Part shown: piece after piece, positions 32,201 to 43,818 of the stretch | How positions within the stretch are numbered: position 1 is the first letter of the stretch | How the letters are laid out: the number at the start of each line of letters is the position of its first letter | Assembly (NCBI GenBank): GCA_910589415.1 | Contig: OU342630.1 | Coordinates: 63,980,186-64,044,185, forward strand | Length of the DNA stretch: 64,000 bases | Origin: Malachius bipustulatus | Taxonomy: Eukaryota > Arthropoda > Insecta > Coleoptera > Melyridae | Reading direction: 5' to 3' | Position numbers and translations under genes: made by a program | The notes under the pieces: model-generated | Databases searched by the model: none | What the model was told of the DNA's origin: nothing | The model's input: only the letters and a program-made list of their open reading frames with translations

Positions 32201-35200
32201 ATATCTTTGCTTTCTTTCCCAAATAGTGTTTCGATACTTTTTTTTGAAGCACTCTGAGTCCAATCGTAGAACTCCATGTCGGCATCTGACTTCATTGCTT
32301 CCCAAGGTTCCACTTTCTGAAAATTTAAAATTTTTGTAAAAATAGTGTAAATAATAGTAAATAATCATGATTTACATTCTTTTGACTTTTGTTTTAAGTT
32401 ATAAGCAATGAAATAACAGTTCCAGTAATAATGATCATAGTAATCTAATGCAAAAGTTAACAATCCAGTAAAAAAGTAACTAAAGCAAATAAAGTACCTA
32501 ATCAATGTTTTTACCAAATAGTAAACAGTGATTAATATTTGTTTGGCCACTTGAAATCTGAGCTACATCAAATCAAACAACCATAATCAATCAAAATGCA
32601 GTAATCCTTGAAGGAAATTAAAAAAAACCCTGCTCCTCTGGATATCTTTTGAACAACTAAAGATATCAGAACTTTCATATATCTATAAGTTTGTCAGGTA
32701 TGGGATTCCTGGATTTCGATTTGTATTAATATTTTGTGTAATTGTCAAAATTCTGTGTTTTTCCACTTCATTGCTCACGCCTGTGACTAAATTTGTCAAA
32801 AACATGACATCTATACACCGTTCACTTATTATAAAAGAATTGGGTTATGGTGTAGGGCAGCGGTTCCTAACCTTTTTCAGCCGCGGACCCCCAAGGAAAT
32901 CAAGCATAATGCCAAGGACCCCTGAGTGAAAAAAAGGTGCAATTTTCGGACACAATATTATATTTTAGTATTCCTTCATTAAATTAAAAAACAAAAACAT
33001 AAACTTTTTCGTAGAAAAACATTAATGAGAAGGTTGGTTCGTAGGTAATTTATTTATTTTTGTTAATGCTCTAAGTTAAGTAAGATAGATGCGTATGGGA
33101 CCGCGGACCCCCAAACATATGCTCGCGGACCCCCAGGGGTCCGCGGACCACAGGTTAGGAACCGCTGGTGTAGGGTGATAGAAATCACTGGGTATAACCG
33201 CTGTCAATCATTGGCTGGAGTTTGGTTATGTCTCTTTTTTATGAGGTTGAAGTTTTATGGCAAGGAACAGGACATAGTTGCCAGATGGATTTTTGATATT
33301 TTTGGTATTCTTCTTATTATATTTATATTTACATCTTTGGGGGCTTTTTATTTTGAAACATCTTGTCACATATTGCAATCTTTAACTAGAACGCAATGTC
33401 GCTGGATCTAAGATCTTAAAATCTTAAGCTTTTCATAAGAGTTTGAGAAAAAGGTTATCATGTAATTTTGCCAAGTTATAGGAAAATACACAAAAATGTA
33501 CTTTTTGAATATAAAATAAAAAACTTGAATCAATTATATTAATTTACTTTTAATAAATACATTGCAGGTAATTAAAATATATCGGTGCGTTTATTAAAAT
33601 ATTAAAATATAGGTACGTAAATGAAAAATATTTTTCGTCAATTCGTCGGTTATTCGGTATCGTAGTACTGTGTCAGAAACCAGCCAAAGATTCTAGACTT
33701 GAGAATGTTTTACACAAGATACTTTTCAGTTTTGGCTTCTGGCCCAAAATTATCCCCCATTATCAATAACCGCTACTGCATCCTGCTTAGAATCAGAATC
33801 ATCTTCAGTGCTCTGATTTTAATAAGATTTTCACCATGTCCATTTGTTTCGTCCAGTCCTCCGAAATAAGTTTTTCACAATGATTATATTTATTTTGTCA
33901 CATATCAGGTGTACTTACATTTTGAAAGCTCTTCAAGACATACATTCTTTACTTTATCCTTAGAGGGAAGCTGCTAATTTACGTGCTTGTATAGTGAAGT
34001 TTGCAATACCCCCATGATTTCGATTGGGTTTGTATTGGAAATAGATTATTGCAAATCTTTCGGAAACACAATATTTTCATAATTCGTGACTGTTTTAGGC
34101 GGGCTGCCCAAAGGTGTAATTTCACATTTGACCTGTCTAATAATACTTGCTAATGCACGGTCTGACTACTATCAGGGACCGCATACTAGCAATTTAGCAA
34201 ATACACATAATATTTTACTTAATACTTACATCCCAAATATATTTTACCTTCGCAGAGAATGACATAAATGTTTGCTCAAGTTTGAACTTTCTGAATTTTA
34301 ATCATTGAAATGCTTTCCTAATGCGGATTTATCCATCTAAAGATATTATTTTCGTCATTTTGCTCTTTCGAAATTTAAAATGTCAAAAATTTAATAATTT
34401 TATTTGTCAGTTTGAAAAAAATTGACCAGAGTAAAAAATTACCTATCCTAGATACCCCTTCTTCTAAAACTTCAATTAGACAACAAGGCTGTTAATCAGC
34501 TGAGAAAATTTGAGTGATTTGACAAATGTTAGTGTTTACTTAACCTTTAATATCTCGATCAGCTGATATTGTCAATCGAGATCTAGGGAGTTTTCATTTT
34601 TGCAAACCTAAAAACAAAAGTTCATGGCCGCCTAGTTCTTTTTTAATATGTGAACGGTGTATAGCTGTTCAAACATCTCCATGTCAAATTAACGTCCAGG
34701 AGAGAACGCGCTACCCAACAGTAAGCGTCAGTGTCGGTAATACAGGTACTCTAACCTACCCACAGGAGATAACAAACGTACGGTATCGATGAGTGACGTG
34801 ACGTAAGAAACAAGACTTACCAGGAGAAAATGAACTTAAAAAATGTCATCAGTGGTGAAATTAAAATAAATCCATTTGAAATGTCTCTGCTGCTAGTTTC
34901 TTAATGCTGGTGAACTATTTAAAAAAAAATAACACAACGTAGGAGATGATTGCGCAGACGACTCAATAATAGAGAAACATTTGATTGATAATTTTGTGAT
35001 CTATAAATTTAACAAAAAATATTTAAAATATCAAACTAGATCTTGACATTCCTAACAGATCAATCTTAAAGCAAATTAATAACATCTACAGGATAACAGA
35101 ATAATTTTCAAACAAAAATTACCCCCAAAAAAGAGTAGGTACATATTTTCAATATATTGGAGACAAATCTTGAAGACGTCAGAAATATTAGTAGGTACAA

Positions 35201-36942
35201 CAATAAACATGGCACAACGCTTTATACATATAAATTACATACTGTCCCATTTTTATTTGAAGGCAATAAGCTAGACGTGAACTGCACATCTTGCCAGCTT
35301 TAACTGTTCTATTTTATCAGGCTAAAAATTACATCAGTGGTGTGGTGCACTTAGTACTAAAAATTTTAAATGATAAGTAGGTATTTCAAATAAATACGAT
35401 ACGAGTTAACCAGCACCACCATTGAGTGTTTACATGTTTGATGATCGGCGGAGATACTCCTATCAGCCTTATCTGGTTGGTTGTTTTTTTAATGTGGACA
35501 CTGACTAACATTGATGATATTGGACGACAGATATTTATGGAGTCTGAAGAGGTAACTATAGCATATCTGGGCACTAAGAAATTCTCGCCTTCGTGTAAAA
35601 TTTATACTATATGTACTTTCTTCTTTAATTTCTATGAATTAAAAATACAAAAGAGGTTTGGAAAATGTCAAATAAACAACTTTAATACCTACATTTCTTA
35701 AACGAGTAAAATTAATCTTCTCTTCTATTACTACTTACAGTAGACTCTTGATTATCGGGGATGGTCTGGAAAATAGGCCTTCTGAACTTGACACAAGTGA
35801 CAAGTTTTTCAAAAGCTACAAAAATCAGTCATTTGTAGCCTAATATAGGAGGAAATTTGAAGAAAAAAAACTAAAAAAGATTTCAAAAGAACACAAAGTA
35901 CATAAAACTTATTACCCTTATCTCTACATAACAAAAATAGACTGAAGCCCGATGATCACTTCTGAAGTGTTGTTACCATTTTAAGATTATGTACTGAGAT
36001 CTGTGATCCAGTTTAAAAGCACCCAGATAATCATGAGCCTAATGTATTTATATTGTCTTAGTATTGAACTTGAGAAGGCAAAAATGATGCAAAAACTTAC
36101 CCATGCTTCATGGTACAATGCCGTTACCAAATACATAGCATAATCGTGATTTTGCTTCTTAGTGGGGCACCTATCAGTTACAATTGTCACCAGATCAGTT
36201 TCTTCACTATATCTATCCCCCACTAATCGAAGAAATTTATCTTTAGCATGTTTATCTAACTCGAGTGACGACAATTTAAGCCTAATAGTAACTATTCGTG
36301 CTAAGGGGTCCCTTATCGAGGGTGACGAGTGACAGTAGTCACTGGTGATAATTTCTAACGGGAACATTTTCTCGCATTTTTCATCAGTATCCAAGGCTTT
36401 CGGCCAAGGTGTGCAGAACTTTTTTATCGCCTCGCATTGTCGTTTGATCACGGGTGGGGTCAGATGGAGAAAGTTCGGTATTTTCATTAGCTCCGCATTG
36501 GCGAATTTATCCGGCGGAGCGCCTTTTTCTGCGTATCCTTGCCTCACAGGTAAAGGGACAGTTGCCGGATGAAACGATCTTGGTCCAGGCCAAACACTGC
36601 CCCAGTCCTGGTCAACTGGCATCTGTTGGTATCTGCAATTACCGAGCATCGTTGAAAAATGGTGTCAGTTGTACGTTTATGCTTACCGACCTTGGTTGAA
36701 GAACTTTCTGCTGAAATGGTCTTCTTTTTGAAGCTTCCCGAGTCCTCACTGTCTTTAAATTCAACGCTTTGAATTCATCTGAAATATATTTTTTTATGAA
36801 TTTATCCTAAAGGTAAAAATACGTAGGTAGGTAATTAGAATTATTATTTACCATCTCGAAGGGATGTTGCAGTTGAACAGTAAGCTACACATTTCTCCAC
36901 TGGTTTTTTCAAAACTTTTGAATTCATTGATAATTTGAGCAT
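29255..36942 (-). CDS. MRPS35: mitochondrial small-subunit ribosomal protein mS35 (MRPS35), five exons
   Basis: Component of the mitochondrial 28S ribosomal subunit. Minus-strand exons are 36852-36942, 36687-36778, 36101-36622, 32151-32316 and 29255-29340, giving 957 nt and 318 residues (human 323). Exon 1 is a basic, Ser/Thr-rich leader ([18 protein letters not shown]) suited to mitochondrial import. Exon 3 holds the core: [87 protein letters not shown] and LYHEAW. Exon 4 continues with [17 protein letters not shown], and exon 5 ends [15 protein letters not shown]. The exon 2/3 junction is ambiguous. The strong donor GTAAGC (after 36687) pairs in frame with an acceptor before 36622. Alternatively GTCGGT (after 36691) pairs with TTGCAG to add RYQQ. 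The last introns carry several elements. It is transcribed divergently from UBE2M. Confidence 0.93.
29469..30684. mobile_element. 1.2 kb palindromic TA-flanked element in MRPS35 intron 4
   Basis: The ends CAGGGTGATTCAGATTTTAC and near-complement ...CTGAATCACCCTG are bordered by TA (29467-29468 and 30685-30686). The arms are highly similar over about 480 bp and are interrupted on the right by a nested MITE. Being inside an intron, it should be transcribed with MRPS35 as a long hairpin. Confidence 0.85.
30258..30504. mobile_element. ~247 bp MITE nested in the right arm of the palindrome
   Basis: Comparison of the two arms shows that this block is absent from the left one. Its ends are inverted (CCGGAGTAACGTTGTAACTT and its complement). 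The interrupted arm continues on either side (CAAATT before, ATTTCAATCAGCCAATT after). Confidence 0.8.
30689..31204. mobile_element. 516 bp TA-flanked inverted-repeat element
   Basis: The ends CATCCGCGGTTCCTACAG and near-complement ...TAGGAGCCGCGGATG are bordered by TA. It abuts the palindromic element at its left end. The subterminal segment CCCACCCAGCACCCCTAT (about 31138) recurs near 59519, so the family has another member or relative there. Confidence 0.7.
31205..32150. other. rest of MRPS35 intron 4
   Basis: AT-rich, with a partial direct repeat (TGAGTTAATGACAGT at about 31316 and TGACTCAATGACAGT at about 31447). No gene. Confidence 0.4.
32858..33167. mobile_element. 310 bp hAT MITE in MRPS35 intron 3
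   Basis: The ends CAGCGGTTCCTAACCTTTTT and near-complement ...GTTAGGAACCGCTG are flanked by the identical 8-bp GTGTAGGG (32850-32857 and 33168-33175). Internal GCGGACCCCC words occur near both ends. CAGNGGTTC termini with an 8-bp duplication are characteristic of hAT elements. Confidence 0.9.
33176..36100. other. rest of MRPS35 intron 3, repeat fragments only
   Basis: No host exon seen. The start of a pogo-like terminus (CAGTAGACTCTTGATTATCG) occurs at about 35740 without a visible partner. On the minus strand around 33750-34060 there are short stretches of coding character broken by stops, such as AVAVIDNGG and [15 protein letters not shown]. They may be a transposase fossil, but I cannot name it. 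Confidence 0.4.
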
Positions 36943-38152
36943 TTTTATTTGTTTTTTTTTTATTTTACTCTCGGAATTTATTTCTTTATTACGTATTTTA
37001 TTGAAGTAATTACTTAATATTTATTCACTTTTGTTGGAATTGAAATGTAATAAAAATTATTTCACAAAATCGAAAAGAAATAATAAAAATAACGGAGGCT
37101 GATGGCTGATTCCTGATTCTTGATTTTAGGTTATATTCTAATAGTTCTAATACTGTCATTTCTGTCATCTATTCACATTCGACATTGACTTGAACCAAGA
37201 ATGGGTGCGTTCACAATAATAACACGCCAGGTTGGTTTGGTGTAAGACAGCCGGGCGTCTTTGAATTTCTGGTGTATTATTTTAAAATGGCTCTCAGAAG
37301 TTTCAAAGTTTCAAACAGTTTGTAGGTACCTAACAGTTTAGGTAATATTCAAAAATAAAAAAATAAAAATAATACTAAAAATTATCTTTTAAACTTAAAA
37401 TGTTTCATTCATATAATTTCTTGGGATGAAAGTTGTCTACAGTGTGTTCACACGTGGATTATGAATCTTTAGTCTTTACCCAATTTTATTCTGAACAGTT
37501 TGGGACTCAAAATGTTGACATTTGTTGTCAGTTATCGTGACTTAATAATTGAAATTTGCAACCGTGCAACCATCAAATGCTTATTTATTTGGAACCATTG
37601 CCGTTAGCCCCGCCCACTGACGTCTATTTACATTTATATCACAAAGATAATAGATATATTACAAAGGGGTATTCACGAGGTATAGCACACGTAAATTATA
37701 GTTTTACGAAATCATCACTTCGTACTTCAGATAACCAATCAGTCCAATTCAGAAACCAACCCATAATAAGCTACTAAATCGCGGTTTGACGTTGCTATTA
37801 CCACTATTATTACTGCCGAGTTGCATGTATATAGCTGTCACCTGACTGACGTCACAATTGCTGCGCAACGTTTTGGTTTGGTTTTGGTATTTGAGAAACT
37901 CACCCTATCCTATACGTCAAACTTATGAAATTGATAAATGACATTAATGAGTTTTTTGATAAAGATTTGATTTCGTTTGATTGTCAGGATGTCAGGTTTT
38001 CACTTTGAAAATGTCATTTGGGTGAAACTGGAAAGCGAAAATTAAAAAATAAAATTTCCAACAACCAACCAACCCAACAACTTATTGTTTTACTAGTATT
38101 ATTAGGGAACGTAACAAATATTTAATTTAATTAACAGTCTTGAAACTAAAAT
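36943..38152. promoter_or_regulatory. divergent intergenic region between MRPS35 and UBE2M
   Basis: The start codons are 1.2 kb apart and head-to-head, so this segment must contain both promoters unless their 5' UTRs are spliced. No TATA box is obvious near either ATG, as is usual for housekeeping genes. It contains TGACGTCA at 37847 and an element-end-like stretch GTTAGCCCCGCCCACTGACG at about 37594. The latter recurs at about 42308-42330 and 44075-44095, so part of the region is repeat-derived. Confidence 0.5.
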
Positions 38153-38861
38153 ATGATCAAACTGTTTTCATTAAAACAACAAAAGAAAGATGGGGAGTCG
38201 TCTCCAAGAACGGGAAATCAAAAGAAAGCCTCAGCTGCCCAACTTAGGATAACAAAAGGTATTATTAATTATAAATTCAGTAGGTACTTTTACCTACCTA
38301 CTCAAAAGATTTTCTCTTGGTGAAAGTTTATTTTCTGATAAAATTGAATGTGTTGTTGCAGACATCAACGAACTGAATCTACCAAAAACATGTACAACAG
38401 AGTTCCCTGATCCGGACGATTTACTCTCCTTTAAACTTGTTATTTCTCCAGATGAGGTAAAAGTGTGTTCATTTATGTTCTATGAATTTGTGCTAACCAA
38501 GATTAACTTTCAGGGATTTTATAAAAACGGTCGTTTTGTATTCAGTTTTAAAGTCGGGCCAAATTATCCACACGAACCTCCCAAAGTTAAATGTGAAACG
38601 CAGGTGTATCATCCAAACATAGACTTGCAAGGAAATGTGTGTCTTAATATATTGAGAGAAGATTGGAAGCCCGTCCTGACTATAAACAGCATAGTCTACG
38701 GCTTACAGTATCTCTTCTTAGAGCCCAACCCCGAAGATCCGCTGAACCGGGAAGCTGCAGAAGTCCTAACAAACAATCGAAGGCTTTTCGAACAAAACGT
38801 TCAGAAAGCAATGAGAGGCGGGTATATTGGCGGCACGTACTTTGAACGTTGCCTCAAGTGA
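38153..38861 (+). CDS. UBE2M: NEDD8-conjugating enzyme UBE2M/Ubc12, three exons
   Basis: E2 that receives NEDD8 from the NAE1-UBA3 E1 and passes it to cullins, thereby activating cullin-RING ligases. Exons 38153-38258, 38362-38456 and 38514-38861 join to 549 nt and 182 residues (human 183). The N-terminal docking peptide [12 protein letters not shown], which is specific to Ubc12 and binds UBA3, is intact. [16 protein letters not shown] follows. The UBC core has [18 protein letters not shown], the HPN motif and the active-site Cys110 in [16 protein letters not shown], then [10 protein letters not shown] and the C terminus [10 protein letters not shown]. Introns are short (about 60-100 bp). A poly(A) signal AATAAA lies near 39400. 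One of the best-conserved proteins in the window. Confidence 0.97.
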
Positions 38862-39753
38862 TCGGAAATTTCTTGCTTTACCTCTATTCCCGATTGGAGA
38901 GATTAAGCGCTGTCAACAAACGAGACATTCACAATCATATTTTTGTTATCCAATTTTTGTTGTAGCTACTGTTGCTGGAAGGTCGTAAAACCATTAGAGG
39001 TATCCATCGATTTTCAGGCATGTTTTAAGGAACAGGTGTCTCCTATGTAACATGGTGGACAAAACATTTACGAACATCTCTGAAAATTCAAAGGTACTTT
39101 GAATTGTTTTTCATGATCTCTCTTCAAATCTGAACGCATTGGAATGTCAGCAATATTTCCTTATTTATTCATTCTTTTATATAACATAAATTAAGAAATA
39201 AATTTTGGGTATTCGACCCATTTCACTATGTGCATAATGAATTACAAAATGTTTAAGACGTGGTTTTGTTGTCACCTGCAAAATTAATTAAAGAATAAAT
39301 TACTGTAATTAGGCAGAGTAATTCTACTGTAAGTTGTGTATGTTTGTTCATTATAATATTACTTACTTTTAAATGGATCATTGTTAGATTACTTTTCTAA
39401 ATAAACAATTAAAATTTCATAATAATAATCGATAAAGTACTCATCAGTGAGTCGGGCCCAAGTTACTTTTATTAACTAAAGTTGTCATCTGTAAATTAAA
39501 TGTTCAGACCTAGGAGATTAATATAGGTGGTAGTAAGGGGTCTGCAAGAGTTAGGTACTGTTTTTGTTTAATACATTGAATCAATTAATTATGAAAATTA
39601 AAATGATCTTCAGATTACATTTTAATGGTCTGAAGATTACAGTTTGTCTCTTTTGTCAATTGCGTCTAACTATTTATCAAATTAGTTTCCCATTTATTAA
39701 AGGCTAGTGAGATTTTTCAATTTAAAATCCTCTTGTCAAATTAATAGTTCTTT

Positions 39754-39850
39754 ATTATACAAGGGAAAAAAGCGATAGATTTCAGCTCAAGATGTGCAGA
39801 GGGGACAAACACATCAAGAGCTAAAATCGCACTTTTTTCTTGTGTATAAT
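39754..39850. mobile_element. ~97 bp hairpin MITE
   Basis: ATTATACAAGGGAAAAAAGC at the left is the near-complement of ...CACTTTTTTCTTGTGTATAAT at the right, and CAGCTC/GAGCT meet inside. It folds into almost one hairpin. Confidence 0.65.
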
Positions 39851-40225
39851 ATACCTACAATTTTTTTCTGCGAGAAGAAAACACCGGTCCTAGAAGATCA
39901 AGAAACATAATTAGATAACTGAAAATAATATCTGAACGGTCATCTCGACCATTTCGGGGAAAAAGTACTCATTTCTTTCCCTGCTAATTTATTTTTTCCC
40001 TGAAAAAGGAGTTCAAATAAAGAGGCATTTTTATACCTGCTAAAGAGGATAAAATGACTATGTATTTGTCAAATTAAATGCTTTTCCATTGTTTATTGTT
40101 AATTAGCTGTCGGAAAATTCAAAATATAACCCCAGAGTTATATTTTGAAGTTTGAAGAATACAGAATAGAGGGAAATGATTGATGATGAAGACTATAGTT
40201 TGTTATTTGAAAAAATAAAGTCATT

Positions 40226-40478
40226 TCGTCGGCCTAATATGAAAATGACCTAAGTCCATTTATCACCAAAATGAGATTTTAATATCATTTGGAAGAGAAT
40301 GGCCTAACTCATTCTAACTAATTGTTTAAGTTCGATTTTCCACTCATAGATGGCATTAAATTGTTCTAAGAAAGTGGCCCAAATCCTAAGTTGTCTTTAT
40401 TAAAGCGCAATAAGATGTTTTTTACTCCTGTGAAATTTGTAAAATGTGACTTCGGCCATTTTCAGATTAGGCCGACGA
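40226..40478. mobile_element. 253 bp MITE
   Basis: TCGTCGGCCTAATATGAAAA at the left matches the complement of TTTTCAGATTAGGCCGACGA at the right. Further inverted similarity (GACCTAAGTCC and GACTTCGGCC) follows. Non-coding. Confidence 0.75.
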
Positions 40479-41193
40479 TTTGACATACTGAGAAAAGAGG
40501 AAAACCAAACAGGAGAGCCTATAATAATAATTAATTATACTAAGCCACATTCATGTTGTTGACTAAATAAGATAATTATAATAAGGGTAAATAAGTATGC
40601 ATTTAATGACCAATGATGGATACACGTTCTAGAAGGTACCTATACTCAATTATAACATTTAGGTTGAGTTTGAGAGATTTTGTTATTGTAAATTTATTTA
40701 TTTACATTTAAATTTTAACATTAAACATTTATTAGATTCTTTGCCAGCAGGACATAAACAGAAAATACACAAACCCGGTAAGCATTTAAAGGTGACAATG
40801 AAGATTTTTATTTCATAACAAATAGATTTGTTTAGTTTCATAATCTTCGTTTAGAATTATAGAGATTATTAAGTGCTCATCTCGGTTCCCCCTCATCTCT
40901 AATGTATCAATTCATCCTCATAGTGGTGGACTATATATTCAAGGGGTAATTGCCTCCGTGCCCAATAATTCTTAGGGGTACTCGTTATGCATTACGGTTA
41001 ATTTTTGTACAATTTCGAAAATCAGACTTTGCAGTGAAAAATTTAATTTCTGAACAGTAGTAATGCATTTAAATAGCACTTTGTAATTTTTCTGAACATT
41101 TTCTTTCACTGAAAGCTATTTTCATAATATTTGCATATGTTTTACCTGAAACTGAACTTTCGGTCACTGCTGAATTTAAATGTATACCTTACC

Positions 41194-42231
41194 CAAATAC
41201 GTTAAAATATTAATACCGGACACTCCTATACCTATAGCATTGCAACAGGTTGCGTCCACTTTAGCAGCGCCACCAAGCATGAACTGGGGCCACTAAAAAT
41301 TAAATTTGGTGAAACATAGCGGGAGTTTTAAATATCAACGCTGAATAGAAAAGCCCTTAAAATTAATTAGACGGAATAGACGGAGGAAATTGGGACGAAG
41401 AATTATAATACAACAATAAACAACAAAGTTTTCAATATGTTTATTATATTAACAATAATTAACTACTATTACACACAATATTATTAATATCTTTAGGTAT
41501 GAATATTTCAAAAAGATTGAATCGCTATATATACCTAAGTGTAAGCCTTTTATTTGCCGCAATTCCAATAATGTGCTTCCTTGCAGTTTTAAAGGTCTAT
41601 TATTTGCTGGATTAACAAAATTTTCCTCTTTGAAATGATCAGTAGGTACAAAATAATATGGTGAGAAATCGGCTTCGACACTCCACACTTTTTCAAAATT
41701 TCGTCATTCATCGATGTTATTATAACCTATTTCTTGTTCCTATTTCCATCAGCATAGTTATAAAATATTAATAAGTTTGTTTACGCGGCTTCTAAAGTTA
41801 ACTTTATACATAATTCTTTATTCCTGCTTGGAACACCGTGGAAAGATCTGGACATGCTTAACAATCCATAATGCAACCGCACACAGCACACAGCACATAT
41901 TTTCCAGACATTATCATTATGTTCACTTTAATACAGCGGTACATTATAAATGCTTATTTAACTGCGTACGCAACAAAATTATCCGCTGATATAATGCTTT
42001 GAGAGTAACTTTAAATTGAAATTATACTTGAAACTAAAACGTTCAATTACTAATGACAAATTATTAATAATAATTAATTATCATTGACTGCAGCTGTCAA
42101 AAACCGTGAAAAGTTACCTAACTTTGAATTTAAAAACAGCTTATAGTGGCCCCAGTTCCTGCATGAGGGCGCTGTAAAAATGGACGGAGGTTTTGAGAGG
42201 AAGTGTCCGGTATTATATTTTAAGGTATTTG
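41194..42231. mobile_element. 1.04 kb THAP-bearing DNA transposon, copy 1, 7-bp target duplication
   Basis: The inverted ends CAAATACGTTAAAATATTAA and near-complement ...TATTTTAAGGTATTTG continue through CCGGACACT. Further internal inverted similarity follows (AGCGCCACCAAGCATGAACT and CTGCATGAGGGCGCT). It is flanked by CCTTACC on both sides (41187-41193 and 42232-42238). A second copy lies 1.6 kb downstream in the same orientation, about 95% alike by eye, and also has a 7-bp duplication, which confirms the limits. The interior encodes a decayed THAP domain on the minus strand, suggesting the P-element superfamily. Confidence 0.85.
41449..41911 (-). pseudogene. decayed THAP-domain coding segment, copy 1
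   Basis: On the minus strand, ATG at 41911 opens MSGKYVLCAVCGC and soon meets a stop because of a small deletion relative to copy 2. In another frame the sequence continues RSFHGVPSRNKE, and further on DHFKEENFVNPANNRPLKL. These words match the THAP zinc-finger layout: C-x2-4-C, F-H-x-(F/V)-P, then the C-x2-H-F region with HFKEENF. The first Cys pair and the HF motif are separated by stops, so the domain is not intact. Confidence 0.6.
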
Positions 42232-42776
42232 CCTTACCTATACAAACTGTCAAAACTGAAAACTAACATTGTTTTGCTTAGGTAATTTAAATAGACACCG
42301 ACAGTGATGACGTCAGTGGGCGGGGCCAACGGCCAGGGTTCCATACAAACAAACGTTGTTTACAGGTTTGATGTTTACAGGTTTGCCAGCTCTGATGGAA
42401 GTTGTCTCGTCAAACATCAACGCTCTTAATGAGGTGTCTCATTAGTAGAACTTCAAAAGTGCTGCAAATGTGATGGCATTTTATACCCTTAGGACAACAA
42501 CTATTATACTTTTCCCAATGAGATAATCATCCTTCAATTCAATCTGTAAATTAAAAAAACAATTATTAACCCAATGCCACTACCGGCTGTTCCACGAATT
42601 TTTTTTTAGTTCCGCCTCGAACTCCATTCTCTCAACATGGCCAGGTTCCACAGCATTTTCACCTTTGGAAAATGCTTTGGTTTCTTCGTAAAACAAAAAC
42701 TGAGGATAAACTTGGAATTTTACGGGAACACCCAAATCAAACCACTCAATCAATAAATAAATACTGACAGATGTAC

Positions 42777-43818
42777 CAAATACGCTAAAATATTAATACC
42801 GGACACTCCTATACCTATAGCATTGCAACAGGTTGCGTCCACTTTAGCAGCGCCACCAAGCATGAACTGGGACCACTAAAAATTAAATTTGGTGAAACAT
42901 AGCGGGAGTTTTAAATATCAACGCTGAATAGAAAAGCCCTTAAAATTAATTAGACGGAATAGACAGAGGAAATTGGGACGAAGAATTATAATACAACAAT
43001 AAACAACAAAGTTTTCAATATGTTTATTATATTAACAATAATTAACTACTATTACACACAATATTATTAATATCTTTAGGTGGGTATATTTCAAAAAGAT
43101 TGAATCGCTATATATCTAAGTGTAAACCTTTTATTTGCCGCAATTCCAATAATGTGCTTCCTTGCAGTTTTAAAGGTCTATTATTTGCTGGATTAACAAA
43201 ATTTTCCTCTTTGAAAAATGATCAGTAGGTACAAAATAATATGGTGAGAAATCGGCTTCGACACTCCACACTTTTTCAAAATTTCGTCATTCATCGATGT
43301 TATTATAACCTATTTCTTGTTCCTATTTCCATCAGCATAGTTATAAAATATTAATAAGTTTATTTACGCGGCTTCTAAAGTTAACTTTATACATAATTCT
43401 TTATTCCTGCTTGGAACACCGTGGAAAGATCTGGACATGCTTAACAATCCATAGTTGGAGCAACCGCACACAGCACACAGCACATATTTTCAAGACATTA
43501 TGTTCACTTTAATACATTATAAATGCCTATTTAACTGCGTACGCAACAAAATTATCCGCTGATATAATGCTTTGAGAGTAACTTTAAATTGAAATTATAC
43601 TTGAAACTAAAACGTTCAATTACTTACATACACACATACGTTACAAATTATTAATAATAATTAATTATCAGTGACTGCAGCTGTCAAAAACCGTGAAAAG
43701 TTACCTAACTTTGAATTTAAAAACAGCTTTAGTGGTCCCAGTTTCTGCATGAGGGCGCTGTAAAAATGGACGGAGGTTTTGAGAGGAAGTGTCCGGTATT
43801 AATATTTTAAGGTATTTG
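42777..43818. mobile_element. THAP-bearing DNA transposon, copy 2, 7-bp target duplication
   Basis: Same ends and interior as copy 1. The flanks are GATGTAC (42770-42776) and GATGCAC (43819-43825), a 7-bp duplication with one change. It is nested in the larger GC-rich-ended element. Relative to copy 1 it retains 8 bp (AGTTGGAG near 43455) that keep the THAP frame open there. It carries other damage. Confidence 0.85.
43050..43498 (-). pseudogene. decayed THAP-domain coding segment, copy 2
   Basis: The minus-strand frame reads through CAVCGCSNYGLLSMSRSFHG and VPSRNKE without interruption, a good match to the THAP C-x2-C...FHxxP pattern. However, the third codon of the equivalent start is a stop (TGA where copy 1 has GGA), and a 2-bp insertion lies near the HFKEENF segment. 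The two copies are therefore broken at different places. Confidence 0.6.

Larger units (their letters stand above)
38862..41193. other. UBE2M 3' UTR and intergenic DNA with two small MITEs
   Basis: The 3' UTR probably runs to about 39420. The rest has no gene. Two short inverted-repeat elements are annotated separately. Confidence 0.45.

Noticed and set aside
35740..35790. pogo-like terminus CAGTAGACTCTTGATTATCG
   Set aside because: No matching opposite end within the intron, so no element could be delimited.
37200..37260. GGGTGCGTTCACAATAATAACA as a transposon end (similar to GGTGCGTTC words near 9385 and 61047)
   Set aside because: The shared part is only about nine bases and no partner end was found.
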